From G963422745 sp963422745 (GTDB taxonomy: Bacteria > Actinomycetota > Acidimicrobiia > Acidimicrobiales > Aldehydirespiratoraceae), in assembly GCA_963422745.1 (NCBI GenBank), contig OY730477.1:2914001-2978000 (forward strand): a DNA stretch of 64,000 nt, in the 5' to 3' direction. The position numbers and the translations under genes are program-made. The first letter of the stretch is position 1. Every line of letters begins with the position of its first letter. The notes beneath the pieces were generated by a model, which did no database searches, was not told the origin of the DNA, and saw nothing but the letters and a program-made list of their open reading frames with translations. Shown here piece by piece: positions 26,928 through 36,820 of this stretch.

Positions 26928-27755
26928 TCAGGCGCGGTTGGCTCGGGTGAAGCGACGTTTGGACAGGTAACCGAACACCACCGCGATGCCGATCGCCCAC
27001 CCGATGGCCAGCCCGAGATCCCCGCCCGGGCTGTAGCCGTTGTAGAGGGCCCTGGAAGCGTTGGTGGCGGCCGTGAACGGGTTCACGGCCGCGAACCACC
27101 GAAGCGGTGCGGGAAAGGTGGTGGGGTCGACGAAGGCCGACGACACGAAGGTCATCGGGAACATCCAAAGGAACCCGGCCGAGTTGACCGTCTCCACCGA
27201 AGTGACCGAAAGGCCGATCAGGGCATGAACCCAACTGAAGGCGTAACTGAAGCTCAGCAGCAGAGCGCTGGCGGCGACAGCGCCCAGGATCGAACCTTCG
27301 AAACGGAACCCGACCATGAAACCGACAGCCACCATGATCACGAACGTGAACGTGTTGCGCACCAGGTCTGAGACGGTCCGGCCTATCAGCACCGCGGGCT
27401 GGCTCATGGGAAGGGAGCGCAGCCGCTCGATCAGGCCTTTCTGCATGTCGTCGGCTATTCCGAACCCGGTGAAGCTGGAGCCGAAGAGCACGGTCTGAGC
27501 GAAGACTCCCGGCAGCAGATACTGCTGGTAATTGTCGAAACCTTCCACAGCAATCGAGCCGCCGAACACGTAGACGAACAGCAATACGAACATCACCGGT
27601 TGGATGGTGGCGACGATCATCAGGTCGGTGGTGCGGGGCACGATGCGCAGATGGCGCCCGGCCTCTGTCCAGGTGTCTCTCAGCAACCAGATCGATCCCC
27701 GAGGTGCTTCCCATTTCTGTGACACCGACCTGAGGTCCGCTTCGGTGACGGTCAC
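26928..27755 (-). CDS. ABC-2 type exporter permease (DrrB-like)
   Basis: 275 residues from GTG 27755, which overlaps the ATPase stop (GTGA), showing coupled translation. Six hydrophobic segments, and the ABC-2 signature region around MQKGLIERLRSLPMS and a late PFTAATNASR. Partner of the ATPase upstream; exports a lipid, drug or antibiotic. The frame is open to 28013 only because it reads the ATPase gene out of phase. Confidence 0.88.
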   Translation of the reverse strand: MTVTEADLRSVSQKWEAPRGSIWLLRDTWTEAGRHLRIVPRTTDLMIVATIQPVMFVLLFVYVFGGSIAVEGFDNYQQYLLPGVFAQTVLFGSSFTGFGIADDMQKGLIERLRSLPMSQPAVLIGRTVSDLVRNTFTFVIMVAVGFMVGFRFEGSILGAVAASALLLSFSYAFSWVHALIGLSVTSVETVNSAGFLWMFPMTFVSSAFVDPTTFPAPLRWFAAVNPFTAATNASRALYNGYSPGGDLGLAIGWAIGIAVVFGYLSKRRFTRANRA

Positions 27756-28762
27756 GGCCGAGCCGCTAAGTTGTTCGACCCATTCAAGTCGGTTGACACA
27801 TTCGAGTTGTTCGACCCATTCGACTCGGTGGCTCGATGGCCGGTTAGGTTGAGGAAAACGTCGTCGAGGGTTGGTCGCCGCATGGCCACGTCGTCGAGGA
27901 CGATGCCAGCTTGATCCATGGCTCTCACCACTTCGGGAACCAGCCGAGCGCCGTCGGTTACGGGCAGGGTGACGGTGCGGCCATGGTGGCGAACCTGGCA
28001 ACCTTGAGCGCACAGCGGCGCCAAGGCGTCGACCGCGGCCGAAACGTCGGCGGGGTCGTGCAGCTCCATCTCAATCCGGCTGGCTCCCATGCGCTGCTTG
28101 AGTTCGTCGGGAGTGCCCTCGGCCAGTACCGAGCCCCGGTCCATCACCGCGATGCGATCGGCCAAGCGGTCGGCTTCCTCGAGATACTGAGTGGTCAACA
28201 AAGTGGTGGTTCCCTCTCGAACGAGCCCGGCGATGAGATCCCACATGTCCAGCCGGCTACGGGGATCGAGCCCGGTGGTGGGTTCGTCCAAGAACAGCAC
28301 CGACGGTCGGGCCACCAGGCTCATGGCTATGTCGAGTCGCCGTCGCATCCCGCCCGAGTAGCCCTTGACGGCCCGGTCGGCGGCCTGGGTCAGGTCGAAC
28401 TGTTCCAGCAGCTCGTCGGCTCGGCGGCGGGCCACCTCGGACCCGAGGTGGTTGAGGCGACCCACGTAGTTGATGTTCTCCTTACCGGTCAGCCGCTCGT
28501 CCACCGCCGCGTCCTGGCCTGTAAGCCCGATACGGCCTCGGACCCGGTGCGGTTCGGCCACGACGTCGATCCCGTCGACGAAAGCCTGGCCCGAGTCGGG
28601 TCGCAGCAGCGTGGTCAAGATGCGCACCGCGGTGGTCTTGCCAGCCCCGTTGGGTCCGAGCAGGCCCAGCACCGTGGCTTCGTCGACAGCGAGGTCGAGT
28701 CCACACAACGCTTCGGTCTTGCCGAACTGCTTGGTCAGCCCGACTGTTTGTACCGCGGCCAT
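27752..28762 (-). CDS. ABC exporter ATP-binding protein (DrrA-like)
   Basis: 336 residues. Walker A GPNGAGKTT at about 36-44, signature YSGGMRRRLD at about 135, Walker B LFLDEPTTGLDP at about 157-168, and the C-terminal RRPTLDDVFLNLTG box typical of daunorubicin-type DrrA. The end is a low-complexity Asn/Ser stretch (SNGSNNSNVSTDLNGSNN) encoded by short repeats of GTTCGACCCATTC, an expansion beyond the family's usual end. It forms an operon with the permease. Confidence 0.9.
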   Translation of the reverse strand: MAAVQTVGLTKQFGKTEALCGLDLAVDEATVLGLLGPNGAGKTTAVRILTTLLRPDSGQAFVDGIDVVAEPHRVRGRIGLTGQDAAVDERLTGKENINYVGRLNHLGSEVARRRADELLEQFDLTQAADRAVKGYSGGMRRRLDIAMSLVARPSVLFLDEPTTGLDPRSRLDMWDLIAGLVREGTTTLLTTQYLEEADRLADRIAVMDRGSVLAEGTPDELKQRMGASRIEMELHDPADVSAAVDALAPLCAQGCQVRHHGRTVTLPVTDGARLVPEVVRAMDQAGIVLDDVAMRRPTLDDVFLNLTGHRATESNGSNNSNVSTDLNGSNNLAARP

Positions 28763-28801
28763 CGCCTCACGTTACCGGTGGGTGGTGTCGTCAAGACCGA
28801 C

Positions 28802-28960
28802 AGAGACCCGAATGTCGGGTGGCGCAACTACGGCCCCGACCGGTTGGATGATCACCGCTGATTCGGTGATTCGCTCACCCAGAGACCCGAATGTCGGGTG
28901 GCGCATCTACCGCCCCGACCGGTTGGATGATCACCGCTGATTCGGTGATTCGCTCACCGA
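28802..28960. repeat. 79-bp tandem repeat, two copies
   Basis: Copies start at 28802 and 28881, nearly identical. Each contains an inverted repeat ACCCGA-ATG-TCGGGT and the block GATCACCGCTGATTCGGTGA. Lies between the exporter operon start and the DinB gene, so it probably holds the exporter promoter. Confidence 0.85.
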
Positions 28961-29008
28961 CCTCGCCCGCTGAGATCTTCGAGATGCCTGCTCATGAATC
29001 GACCCCGC

Positions 29009-29575
29009 TCAGAACGGGCTCAGGCCCATCCGGTTGCGTATCGATACCAGCTCGCCCAGATGGTTGAAGCCGTGGCCGACCGCCGTCCATTTCAAGAACC
29101 AGGCCGTGGTCTGGCCTTCCCACATGGCATATAGCCAGCCGAACCGGTCCTCGGGGGTGTCGATGGCCTCAAGGACCGGGCCCACTGCCGGAATCTGGTC
29201 CAGGTCCGGCAGCCCGGTCTCCTCCAGCCAGGATGCGGTGGTCTCGATGACATCAAGGGTGTAGCCGCCGACCGCTTCGGGGTCCAAGATGTCGATCAGT
29301 TCGGTGTCTTCGGCCTCGGCCAGCCCTCGCCACAAGTCCTCGTCGGTACCGATGTGGTCGGTCCACCGCTCGAGCACGGCCTCGGTGTCCCGGAGAACAC
29401 CGTTGACCGCTATGTCGTGGTGGCGGGCCAAGTGCCAGAGGATGTAGGTGGGGGCGATCCCACCCCCGTCGATGCGTTCATGACGACGCTCAGCGGGCAT
29501 CAAGCCAAGAACTCCCCGGTCGATCTTGGCCCGCAACGAGCGGAGATCGTCAACTATCCACGCCCTCAGATCCAT
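29009..29575 (-). CDS. DinB-superfamily protein
   Basis: 188 residues. Metal-binding four-helix bundle of the DinB/DUF664 type: histidines in ILWHLARHHD at about 46-55 and GHGFNHLGEL near 168-177 would form the three-His site. In actinobacteria many members are mycothiol-dependent transferases, but the substrate here is unknown. Confidence 0.8.
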   Translation of the reverse strand: MDLRAWIVDDLRSLRAKIDRGVLGLMPAERRHERIDGGGIAPTYILWHLARHHDIAVNGVLRDTEAVLERWTDHIGTDEDLWRGLAEAEDTELIDILDPEAVGGYTLDVIETTASWLEETGLPDLDQIPAVGPVLEAIDTPEDRFGWLYAMWEGQTTAWFLKWTAVGHGFNHLGELVSIRNRMGLSPF

Positions 29576-30283
29576 GGCCCCATCGTAAGCGGTCGGGCCG
29601 GTCGCCCATCGCGGTCAGCACGCGGGCATCGTTGGCACCGCTGCCGCGGCCGAACGCGGGCCGCCGATCAAGTCAACCCAGGAACTCGAACGGTCAAAGC
29701 CTTCTCAGCGACCAGATTCAGCGGTCGGATACAGCAGATTCAGCAGCCAGATACAGCAGTCGGATTCCTGCTGGGCGAGCCACAGCAGCTTCACGGCTCA
29801 CCAGGCTTCGTCGCCTGTGGGCGTCACCTCTGTGAGTTCATGGGTTCGGTCACCGGCGGTCCCCTCAGCGCTAACGCCGAGCCGTTGCGTGAGCTGTACC
29901 TTGAACAGATGTCGCGCCAGCAGACGTCTAAGGGCTAGTTGTGCGGCGTTGTTGTCGGGCACTGAACCGTCGGGACAGGAGGGCACCACCCCGGAGGTGG
30001 GGCACCACCCCGGGTGTACAGCCACCGATGAAGGGTCACCAGTCCACAATCATACCCCGGAGGTGGGGCACCATCCCGGAGGTGTACAGCCACCTCGACG
30101 GGCGCTCGACCAGCATCGCATGGGCGTAGCGAGCCGCCAGCGGAGCGATAGTGGCTGGGACCCTCACGATCTCAGCACCCGTGAATGCCGTGGCCCGAGA
30201 ACTGGGCCTTGAGCTGCCCGTGGCCCGCGCCCATATCGGTCGACCGGGACACGGTGATGAGACGATCGTAGACTCCGAGTTCA
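29576..30283. other. Long spacer with two small minisatellites
   Basis: No supported gene. Bases about 29720-29770 hold CAGATTCAGCAG/CAGATACAGCAG repeats. Bases about 29980-30095 hold two copies of a roughly 70-base unit with CCCCGGAGGTGGGGCACC and GGTGTACAGCCACC. The first copy begins within GC-rich DNA that could form strong hairpins. Confidence 0.6.
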
Positions 30284-31309
30284 ATGGCGCAACGGATGGC
30301 CCTGTACTTCCAGGACAAGCACGACATCGGCTACGAGATCGAGATGGCCAAGTACGCCGAGGAGAAAGGCTTCGCCGAGATCTGGCAGGCCGACACCCGG
30401 CTGGCCCGGGACTGTGTGGTGATGATGAGCGCGCTGCTCGCCAATACCAGCCGGATCCGCATAGGCAGCGGTGTACTGCCCGTCTACACCCGCAACCCGG
30501 CCGTGATCGCAGCCACTTGGAGCACCATGTGGGAGCTGGGCGGGCTCACCCCCACCGGCGAGAGCCGGGTGATGCTCGGTCTCGGGGCTTGGTGGGAGCC
30601 CATCGCCAGCCGGGTCGGGGCGGCGCGGCGCCAGCCACTGGTGGCCATGCGCGAGAACGTGGAGGCCATAAAGGCACTGTTCACCATGCAGGAGGTCAGC
30701 TACGAAGGCGAGTTCGTCCAACTCGACCGGGTCCGGCTCGATGTTGCCTACGGTGACAGCACACCTAGGGACATCCCTGTCTACATCGGCGCCACCGGCC
30801 CAAAGATGCTGGAGCTGACCGGAGAAATCGCCGACGGCGTAGTTCTCAACTACGTGGTACCGACCGCCTATATTAGAAACGCCGTGGCTCAGGTTTCCGC
30901 CGGTGCGGTGCGCGCCGGGAGGGACCCGGCCAGTATCGACCGGCCCGAGCTGCTGGTGTGCTCGCTGTGCGATGACGACCCTGACGCGGCCATAGCCACG
31001 GGCAAGTCGCTGGTGGCCTACTACCTCGGCACCGAACCCCACCTAATGGAGGCCTCCGATGCCGATCCCGATCTCGTCGAACGGGTGAAACAGGTGGTGG
31101 GCTGGCCAGCGACCGAAGCCGACTACCGCAGAGCCGCCCCCTTAATCAGTGACGGTTTCGTGAGGGACCTCATGGCGGTGGGAACCTCGGCGCAGTGCCG
31201 AGACAAAGTGGCCGAGTACATCGACGTCGGCGTCACCTGCCCCATCCTGTACCCGATCATGGACGACATGAAGCCGGTGATCGACGCCTTCGCGGCCTGG
31301 ACTCCGTGA
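30284..31309 (+). CDS. LLM-class, F420-type oxidoreductase
   Basis: 341 residues from ATG 30284. Luciferase-like TIM barrel: GFAEIWQADTR early, SRIRIGSGVLPVYTRNP, a glycine-rich VMLGLGAWWEP and PVYIGATGPKMLELTGEIADGV in the second half match F420-dependent flavin/luciferase-like oxidoreductases such as methylenetetrahydromethanopterin-reductase-like proteins. Substrate unknown. Its stop is followed at once by a minisatellite. Confidence 0.87.
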   Translation: MAQRMALYFQDKHDIGYEIEMAKYAEEKGFAEIWQADTRLARDCVVMMSALLANTSRIRIGSGVLPVYTRNPAVIAATWSTMWELGGLTPTGESRVMLGLGAWWEPIASRVGAARRQPLVAMRENVEAIKALFTMQEVSYEGEFVQLDRVRLDVAYGDSTPRDIPVYIGATGPKMLELTGEIADGVVLNYVVPTAYIRNAVAQVSAGAVRAGRDPASIDRPELLVCSLCDDDPDAAIATGKSLVAYYLGTEPHLMEASDADPDLVERVKQVVGWPATEADYRRAAPLISDGFVRDLMAVGTSAQCRDKVAEYIDVGVTCPILYPIMDDMKPVIDAFAAWTP

Positions 31310-31665
31310 CCACAGCCGTGGGTGAGGTGCTTGGAACCGAGGGTGCCCGTGACCGGAACCATGGGTGAATGGCCCGGGACGACACGGGTTGTGGTGTGGG
31401 TGAGTTGCTTGGAACCATGGGGGAATGGCTGCGAGCCAGACAGCGTGGGTAAGTTGCTTGGAACCGAGGGTAACCGTGACCGGAACCATGGATGAATGGC
31501 CCGGGGCCAGACAGCGTGTGTGCGGTGCTTGGAACCGAGGGTGCCCGTGACCGGAACCATGACCGTGGGTGCCCCATGACCGGAACCATGACCGTGGGTG
31601 CCCCGTGACCGGAGCCGTGGGGAATGGCTGCGAGCCAGACGGCGTGGGTGAATGGCTGCGGGCCA
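31310..31665. repeat. Minisatellite between the LLM and amidohydrolase genes
   Basis: About six to eight degenerate units of 40-65 bases made of GTGCTTGGAACCGAGGGT, GCCCGTGACCGGAACCATG and GGTGAATGGCCCGGG or GAATGGCTGCGAGCC blocks. The last unit supplies the ATG of the longest possible amidohydrolase frame. Confidence 0.85.
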
Positions 31666-33070
31666 AACGGGTCGGGCCGTGGGCTCGGTGACGAGAACGC
31701 AGCGGCACTCGCTGTTGATCCACGGAGGTGCTGTCGTCACGGTTGACGATCGTGGCGCCGTGCATGATCCGGGCTGGGTGTACGTGAACGGCAACCGGAT
31801 CGTTGAGGTCGGTTCCGGGATGCCTCCCCAAGCTCGCTTTCGTCAGGCCGGGGCCGTCATCGACGCGGCCGGGGCCGCGGTCATGCCGGGCATGGTCAAC
31901 GCTCATACTCACCTGTTCCAGGGTTTCTTTCGGGGTCTGGCCGACGACAAGACTCTGCTGGACTGGCTGCGGGACTGTATCTGGCCAGCTGCGACTCACC
32001 TAGACGCCAACACCGTATACCTGGCTGCTCTGGCTGGGTTGATCGAAAACCTCCGCAGCGGGGCTACCACGGTTATCGATCATCAATACGTCCATGCCGA
32101 CGCCAACCTCGACGACGCGGTGTGCCGGGCCGCCGACAAGCTCGGTGTGCGGTTCCTGCTGGCTCACGGGTGGGCCGACCGCAACTACCACCCACCACTG
32201 ATGGAAACCGCCGATATCGCCATCGAGCGGGCCCGCACCGTTCGTGACCGCTGGGACGGCCACAACGACGACCGTATGCGGGTGGAGCTGGCCCCGCTGA
32301 TTGCGTGGGGTTGTTCGGACGAGGCCATGCGAGCCACGGTGGCCGAGGCTCGGAGCTGGGGTCGGGGCACTCACATCCATTGCGCCGAGACCGCGGTGGA
32401 GGTGGAGATGAGCTTGGACGAGCGAGGCATGCGCCACGTTGAATGGCTGGAGTCGTTGGGGGTGCTCGGCCCCGACGTTCAGCTCGCTCACAGCGTGTGG
32501 CTCGACGACGGCGAGCTCGATCTCATCGCCTCGTCGGGCTCGGTGGTGGTTCATTGCCCGGTGTCGAACATGTACCTGGCCTCGGGGGTGGCCCCCGTCG
32601 TCGAGATGAAACGGCGGGGCATTACGGTGGCGCTGGCCAGCGACGGGCCGGGGAGCAACAACCGCCAAGACATGTTCGAGGTCCTCAAGGCCACGGCACT
32701 GCTCCAGAAGGTTCATCACCTTGATGCGGTGGTGCTCCAACCCGAGGAGGTATTGCATATGGCCTGCCGGGGCGGGGCGGCTGCTTTCGGTCTGCGGGAT
32801 GCCTTCGGTGCCATTGCCGCCGGACAGCGAGCCGACCTGGTAGTGGTGGATCTGCGGTCGCCGTTCGTGATGCCGGTGCACCGGGTGCCAAGTGCTTTGG
32901 TGTACAACGCCACTCCCCGTGACGTCCTCGACGTGATCGTCGATGGTCGGATTGTCATCCGCAACCGTGAGCTGGTCGGAATCGACGAGCAGGCCGTGCT
33001 GAACCGGGCTGGCGTCGCGGCCCGGGCTTTGTTCGAACGAGCCGGAATTGCCACCCGCCTCAGTAGTTGA
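31652..33070 (+). CDS. Amidohydrolase / hydroxyatrazine- or aminopurine-deaminase family
   Basis: Up to 472 residues. The first ATG (31652) lies in the minisatellite, and GTG 31688 is an equally likely start. Metal-dependent amidohydrolase: HTHLFQG at about 83-89, HIHCAE at about 240, LAHSVWLDD at about 278 and SDGPGSNN at about 329, the HxH, His, His and Asp ligands of a one-metal TIM barrel. This matches the TrzN/AtzA/8-oxoguanine-deaminase branch. Substrate unknown. Confidence 0.87.
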   Translation: MAAGQTGRAVGSVTRTQRHSLLIHGGAVVTVDDRGAVHDPGWVYVNGNRIVEVGSGMPPQARFRQAGAVIDAAGAAVMPGMVNAHTHLFQGFFRGLADDKTLLDWLRDCIWPAATHLDANTVYLAALAGLIENLRSGATTVIDHQYVHADANLDDAVCRAADKLGVRFLLAHGWADRNYHPPLMETADIAIERARTVRDRWDGHNDDRMRVELAPLIAWGCSDEAMRATVAEARSWGRGTHIHCAETAVEVEMSLDERGMRHVEWLESLGVLGPDVQLAHSVWLDDGELDLIASSGSVVVHCPVSNMYLASGVAPVVEMKRRGITVALASDGPGSNNRQDMFEVLKATALLQKVHHLDAVVLQPEEVLHMACRGGAAAFGLRDAFGAIAAGQRADLVVVDLRSPFVMPVHRVPSALVYNATPRDVLDVIVDGRIVIRNRELVGIDEQAVLNRAGVAARALFERAGIATRLSS

Positions 33071-33515
33071 CTTGCAAGATCTACTTGACTTGCAAGACGT
33101 AGCTGACTTGCGAGAGGTGGTTGACTTGCAAGACGTAGCTGACTTGCGAGAGGTGGTTGACTTGCAAGAGGTAGCTGACTTGCAACAGGCAGTTGGGGCC
33201 GTGCTGGCTAACTGTGACTAACCGGTTCACTGTGACAACCAGCTAACCGTGACAAACCGACTAACTGTTACTAACCAGCTAACCGTGACAAACCGGCCAC
33301 CCGTTACAAACCGGCCACCCGTTACAAACCGGCCACCCGTTACAAACCGGCCACCCGTTACAAACCGGCTAACTGTGACAACCGAACTTGCAAGATGTAC
33401 TTGACTTGCAAGAGATCGTTGGGGCCAGGCCAACTGTGACTGACCGGTTCACTTTGACAACCAGCTACCTGTTACAAACCAGCCACCCGTTACTAACCGG
33501 ACAACTGTGATAAAC
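33068..33515. repeat. Two adjoining minisatellites between amidohydrolase and ROK genes
   Basis: Family A, 33068-33190: seven units of GACTTGCAAGA-type (GACTTGCAAGACGTAGCT, GACTTGCGAGAGGTGGTT). Family B, 33210-33515: 18-base units AACCGGCCACCCGTTACA or the variant AACCAGCTAACCGTGACA, more than ten copies. Family A resumes briefly at 33385-33410. The ROK gene ends inside family B. There are no unique spacers between units, so it is not a CRISPR. Confidence 0.88.
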
Positions 33516-34377
33516 GGGACCGTTGGTGAACCAGCAGGCCAGCGCCGATGGCACCGGCTTGGTTGCCGAGCCGGGTTTGCAGAAGAGCGGGCGCGGCCCG
33601 GCGGTGCCGGGTGAGAACGTTGAAATAATGGATGAGCGCCTCGGTGTACGGGCCTGTACTCGAACCGAGGCCGCCGCCAATGATCACTGCAGCCGGGTCG
33701 GTTATGTGCACAAGATCGGCCAAGGCCTGAGCGACGATTCGTCCAGCTCGAGCTCTGATTTCGTCAGCTCCGATTTCGTCGAGTCTGGTTGCCAGCTGCT
33801 CGGCTGGTAGCGCTTGCTCGATGGCGCGGCCTGAGGCCTGCTGTTCAACGGTTGGCGCCGCGTCCGCTCGAATCACAAGCGCTGGATCCACGGGTAGTTC
33901 CCCCACAGCGATGGCTTCTCCGCGATGTCCTGTCCAGATCCGGCCGTCGATCACCAGCGTGTGCGAGATCCCCGTCCCGATGGACACAAACACGAAGCTC
34001 GAATAATCGCCACCTTGGCCGAGTTGGTATTCGGCTCGGGCCGCGCACCGGACATCAGAGTCGATCAACACGGCCGTCCCCGAACGTGTTGAGGGGGGAA
34101 GGTCAGCGCTCGCAGCGAGCACCAGCCTGCTGTTGATCCGGCCATCGGGCGTGACGTACTCAGGTACGGCTATGGCGGCGCCGTGAACCTGCAAGCCTGC
34201 CCCTGTCGCCTGCGCCTCCAAGTGTTCGAGCACCGCCACCGTCGCCGCGGCACCGGGATCGGCGCCGTCAGGGCTACGCGGGGTTGCGACGGTCTGGCTG
34301 TACAGCACAGTTCCGCCGTCGGCGACTACCGCTCCGCCGATCTTCGTGCCGCCGACATCGATGCCGATGCCGGTCAC
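33493..34377 (-). CDS. ROK-family sugar kinase or regulator
   Basis: 294 residues. N-terminal ATP site GIDVGGTKIGGAV, a GTGI switch, GHRGEA and the ROK-type VEQQASG motif. It lacks the CxCGxxGC zinc cluster usual in bacterial glucokinases and N-acetylhexosamine kinases of the family, so substrate prediction is weak. No HTH domain is present, so a kinase is more likely than an NagC-type repressor. Probably in the same transcript as the cupin gene and the GntR regulator upstream. The C-terminus is set by the minisatellite at 33210-33515. Confidence 0.8.
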   Translation of the reverse strand: MTGIGIDVGGTKIGGAVVADGGTVLYSQTVATPRSPDGADPGAAATVAVLEHLEAQATGAGLQVHGAAIAVPEYVTPDGRINSRLVLAASADLPPSTRSGTAVLIDSDVRCAARAEYQLGQGGDYSSFVFVSIGTGISHTLVIDGRIWTGHRGEAIAVGELPVDPALVIRADAAPTVEQQASGRAIEQALPAEQLATRLDEIGADEIRARAGRIVAQALADLVHITDPAAVIIGGGLGSSTGPYTEALIHYFNVLTRHRRAAPALLQTRLGNQAGAIGAGLLVHQRSRLSQLSG

Positions 34378-34640
34378 CTCAACGCTGCCGGTCTGTCGAC
34401 GATGTCAGTCATCTCAACGCTGCCGGTCATCTCTTGACTCCGCGTCGGGTTTCGGTACGCGGCTGGGGCTGGGTGTGCGGTGCGTTCACCCACCCCGGGC
34501 CGATGCCGATAATCCCGACGGTGCCAGCTTGTCAACGATGCCGGTCATCTCAACGCTGCCGGTCATCTCTTGACTCCGCGTCGGGTTTCGGTACGCGGCT
34601 GGGGTTGTGGCTGGGTGTGCGGTGCGTTCACCCACCCCGG
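34375..34640. repeat. 136-bp duplication of the cupin gene 3' end
   Basis: The block starting CTCTTGACTCCGCGTCGG occurs at 34431 and again at 34567. The second copy is the true end of the cupin gene; the first is a non-coding duplicate with a 6-base length difference. Short ATCTCAACGCTGCCGGTC repeats lie just before each copy. Confidence 0.8.
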
Positions 34641-35474
34641 GCCTATGCCTGCGAGCCAGACGGCTTGAGCATCACCGCTGGACAGGTAGGAGTGGGGGGT
34701 GCCCGGCGGCAAAACTGCGGCATCGCCCGGTTCGAGATACAAGCAGTTGGCGTCGGGCCCGGTGGGCGTGAAGATCGTGAGGGTGCCAGTCAATAAGAGC
34801 ACGAACGTCTCGCCGGAATCTTCACGGTCATCGGTCATCGCTCCGGCCCGCAGATGGCAGCGAACTACGGTGAGGTGCTCGGTGGCTGCGAAGAAGGCCA
34901 GCTCGATCTCGCCGAGGCTGCCCCAGGCGAGATCGTTTTCACGTACCGGGGTGATGCGACGCTCGGACTTGAACCGTTCGGTATCGACCGGCCAAGAGCC
35001 CAGCAACCGCTGATCGAGGGTCTGAGTCTCATGAAGGTAAGGCTGTGTTCTGGCGTAGGCGCCCGTGGCACCCGTGGCAGGGGTTGGTGAGAAGAACTCA
35101 AGTACCCGCACTCCATGGTCTCCGCTGGCACGACCGTGGTGCCAGGTGTCTCGCCGAAAGAAGGCGGCCTCGCCCACACGGACGCGTTGCGTCTCACCGG
35201 TCGAAGGGTCGCTCAACATGAGCACGCCATCGAGCACGTAAAGCAGTTCGTCTGCAGCGAAGATCGTCGGATTGTCACGGGAGTGGCCGAATCGACCACC
35301 CGGCGGGAGGGCGAACTCCAGAACATGCAGCATCTCTGAGGACAGGTACAGCCGATCGATCACATACCCTGAGGTTGAGTCGCCCCAGATGTGGCGGACT
35401 CTGTCCGATGCCGGTATTGCGGTAGGACGGTCATAGACGGGTCGAGGAGTGGCTCGCCGAGGTGTACGCGTCAT
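34563..35474 (-). CDS. Double-cupin domain protein
   Basis: 303 residues with two cupin barrels. The first (about 45-130) shows DELLYVLDG and RDTWHHGRA; the second (about 200-285) shows GETFVLLLTG, LEPGDAAVLPPGTPHSYLS. Histidines fit metal binding at each barrel. Similar proteins are sugar isomerases, lyases or effector-binding proteins in carbohydrate clusters. It is adjacent to the ROK kinase and GntR regulator on the same strand. Confidence 0.8.
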   Translation of the reverse strand: MTRTPRRATPRPVYDRPTAIPASDRVRHIWGDSTSGYVIDRLYLSSEMLHVLEFALPPGGRFGHSRDNPTIFAADELLYVLDGVLMLSDPSTGETQRVRVGEAAFFRRDTWHHGRASGDHGVRVLEFFSPTPATGATGAYARTQPYLHETQTLDQRLLGSWPVDTERFKSERRITPVRENDLAWGSLGEIELAFFAATEHLTVVRCHLRAGAMTDDREDSGETFVLLLTGTLTIFTPTGPDANCLYLEPGDAAVLPPGTPHSYLSSGDAQAVWLAGIGPGWVNAPHTQPQPQPRTETRRGVKR

Positions 35475-35484
35475 GGGCAGAACC

Positions 35485-35905
35485 CTCCGATCTGTGCCGT
35501 TGAACGTTTCGTCATGTTTGTGCCGTTGAACGTTTCGTCACGTCAACCACCTTCGTCACCTCAACCACCGTCGTCATGTTGGGCACCGTCGTCACCTCAA
35601 CCACCTTCGTCATGTTGAACTCCTCGTCACCTCAACCACCTTCGTCATGTTGGGCACCTCGTCACCTCAACCACTTTCGGCATATTGGGCACCTCGTCAT
35701 ATCAACCACCGTCGAGATGTCCGATGGCGGTCTCCTCGACAGGTCGATCACGTCGTCACCTCAACCACCATCGTCACGTCAAACACCGTCGAGATGTCCG
35801 ATGTCGATCACGTCGTCACCTCAACCACCATCGTCACGTCAACCACCGTCGAGATGTTGGGCACCGTCGTCACGTCAAACACCGTCGAGATGTCCGATGT
35901 CGATC
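35485..35905. repeat. Minisatellite between cupin and GntR genes
   Basis: About twelve units of roughly 33 bases built on CGTCACCTCAACCACC with TTCGTCATGTTGGGCAC or GTCGAGATGTCCGATGTC endings. It sits immediately downstream of the GntR gene on the minus strand. No conserved spacer pattern and no coding potential. Confidence 0.87.
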
Positions 35906-36680
35906 ACGGTCGGTACAAAGTGGCGCGGAAGGTGTATGCATCGCCTCGGTAGATGAGACGTGTCATCAGCAGGCGATCGCCGCTGGGTCCGTAGGTGAGT
36001 TCGCGGGCGATCATCGTTGGTGACCCGGTACGGATCTGCAATAGTTCAGCCGTTGACTCATCAGCCGCGTCTGCGTGCACCGCGTAGTCGGAGCGAACAG
36101 GCCGGACTCCGCAAACGCTCTCCAGCGCGTCGTAGAGCGATCTATCGGTAAGGTCAACTGTCTGTATGCCGGGAGTTCGTGTTGTGACCAGGTAGCTGAA
36201 GTCGACACACACCGGAGTGCCGTCAAGCGTGCGGAGCCGGTTGATCTCAAGGATGTCGGTACCGGGTGCAGCCTGCAGCTCGTCCTGTTCGGCCAGGGTG
36301 ATAGGACGAATCCTGTGCGAGAGAACTTGAGCGCCGGGGCGCAACCCGCGCTGGCGGGCGATCTCAGTGAAGCTGATCAGGGTGTTCGGCGGATCGCTGA
36401 TCTTGGCCGCGGGAACGAACCATCCTCGTTGAGGGCTCGGCTGAAGCAACTCAGCGTCGGCCAGCGCCGCCAGCACGTTACGCAACGTGGATCGGCTAAC
36501 GCTCAGTCGTTTGGCGAGGTCTCGTTCGGACGGGAGTTTGCTTCCTGGACCAAAGGCCCGGCCAGCTATCGCTTCTTCAAGGATCCGGTAGGCCTGCAGA
36601 GCCGAGGACTGCGGCGCGCTCGGGTCTACAGCCCGCAAGTCCAAGAGTTTCATGCCCTCCATCGTGCCACAGCCATTCAC
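35904..36680 (-). CDS. GntR-family (HutC/UTRA) transcriptional regulator
   Basis: Up to 258 residues; starts at 36680, 36662 and 36653 are possible, the last being preceded by GGAGG very closely. N-terminal winged helix at about 28-80 (LPSERDLAKRLSVSRSTLRNVL), then a UTRA ligand domain. HutC-type members with sugar clusters usually sense a phosphorylated sugar. It faces the ABC importer operon across about 140 bases that contain two inverted repeats, the likely operators. Likely represses the importer and itself. Confidence 0.88.
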   Translation of the reverse strand: MNGCGTMEGMKLLDLRAVDPSAPQSSALQAYRILEEAIAGRAFGPGSKLPSERDLAKRLSVSRSTLRNVLAALADAELLQPSPQRGWFVPAAKISDPPNTLISFTEIARQRGLRPGAQVLSHRIRPITLAEQDELQAAPGTDILEINRLRTLDGTPVCVDFSYLVTTRTPGIQTVDLTDRSLYDALESVCGVRPVRSDYAVHADAADESTAELLQIRTGSPTMIARELTYGPSGDRLLMTRLIYRGDAYTFRATLYRP

Positions 36681-36694
36681 CGGGCCGGTTCATC

Positions 36695-36730
36695 CTGATC
36701 TGGATCAGTGTGGTATGATATATGATACCA
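36695..36730. promoter_or_regulatory. Two inverted repeats, probable GntR operators
   Basis: CTGATC-TG-GATCAG at 36695-36708 and TGGTAT-N8-ATACCA at 36711-36730, back to back in the divergent intergenic region. The second resembles GntR/HutC half-sites of GGTAT type. Confidence 0.6.
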
Positions 36731-36820
36731 GTTCGCTGCGCAGTGAAGCTGCGAAGTGACATGACGAGCGTCGCCGGGCATCTCGCCCGTGACACGGATC
36801 CCACTGGAGGGAGATAAACA

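Noticed and set aside
33068..33515. Possible CRISPR array
   Set aside because: Repeat units are adjoining and degenerate, with no unique spacers of constant length and no cas gene nearby.
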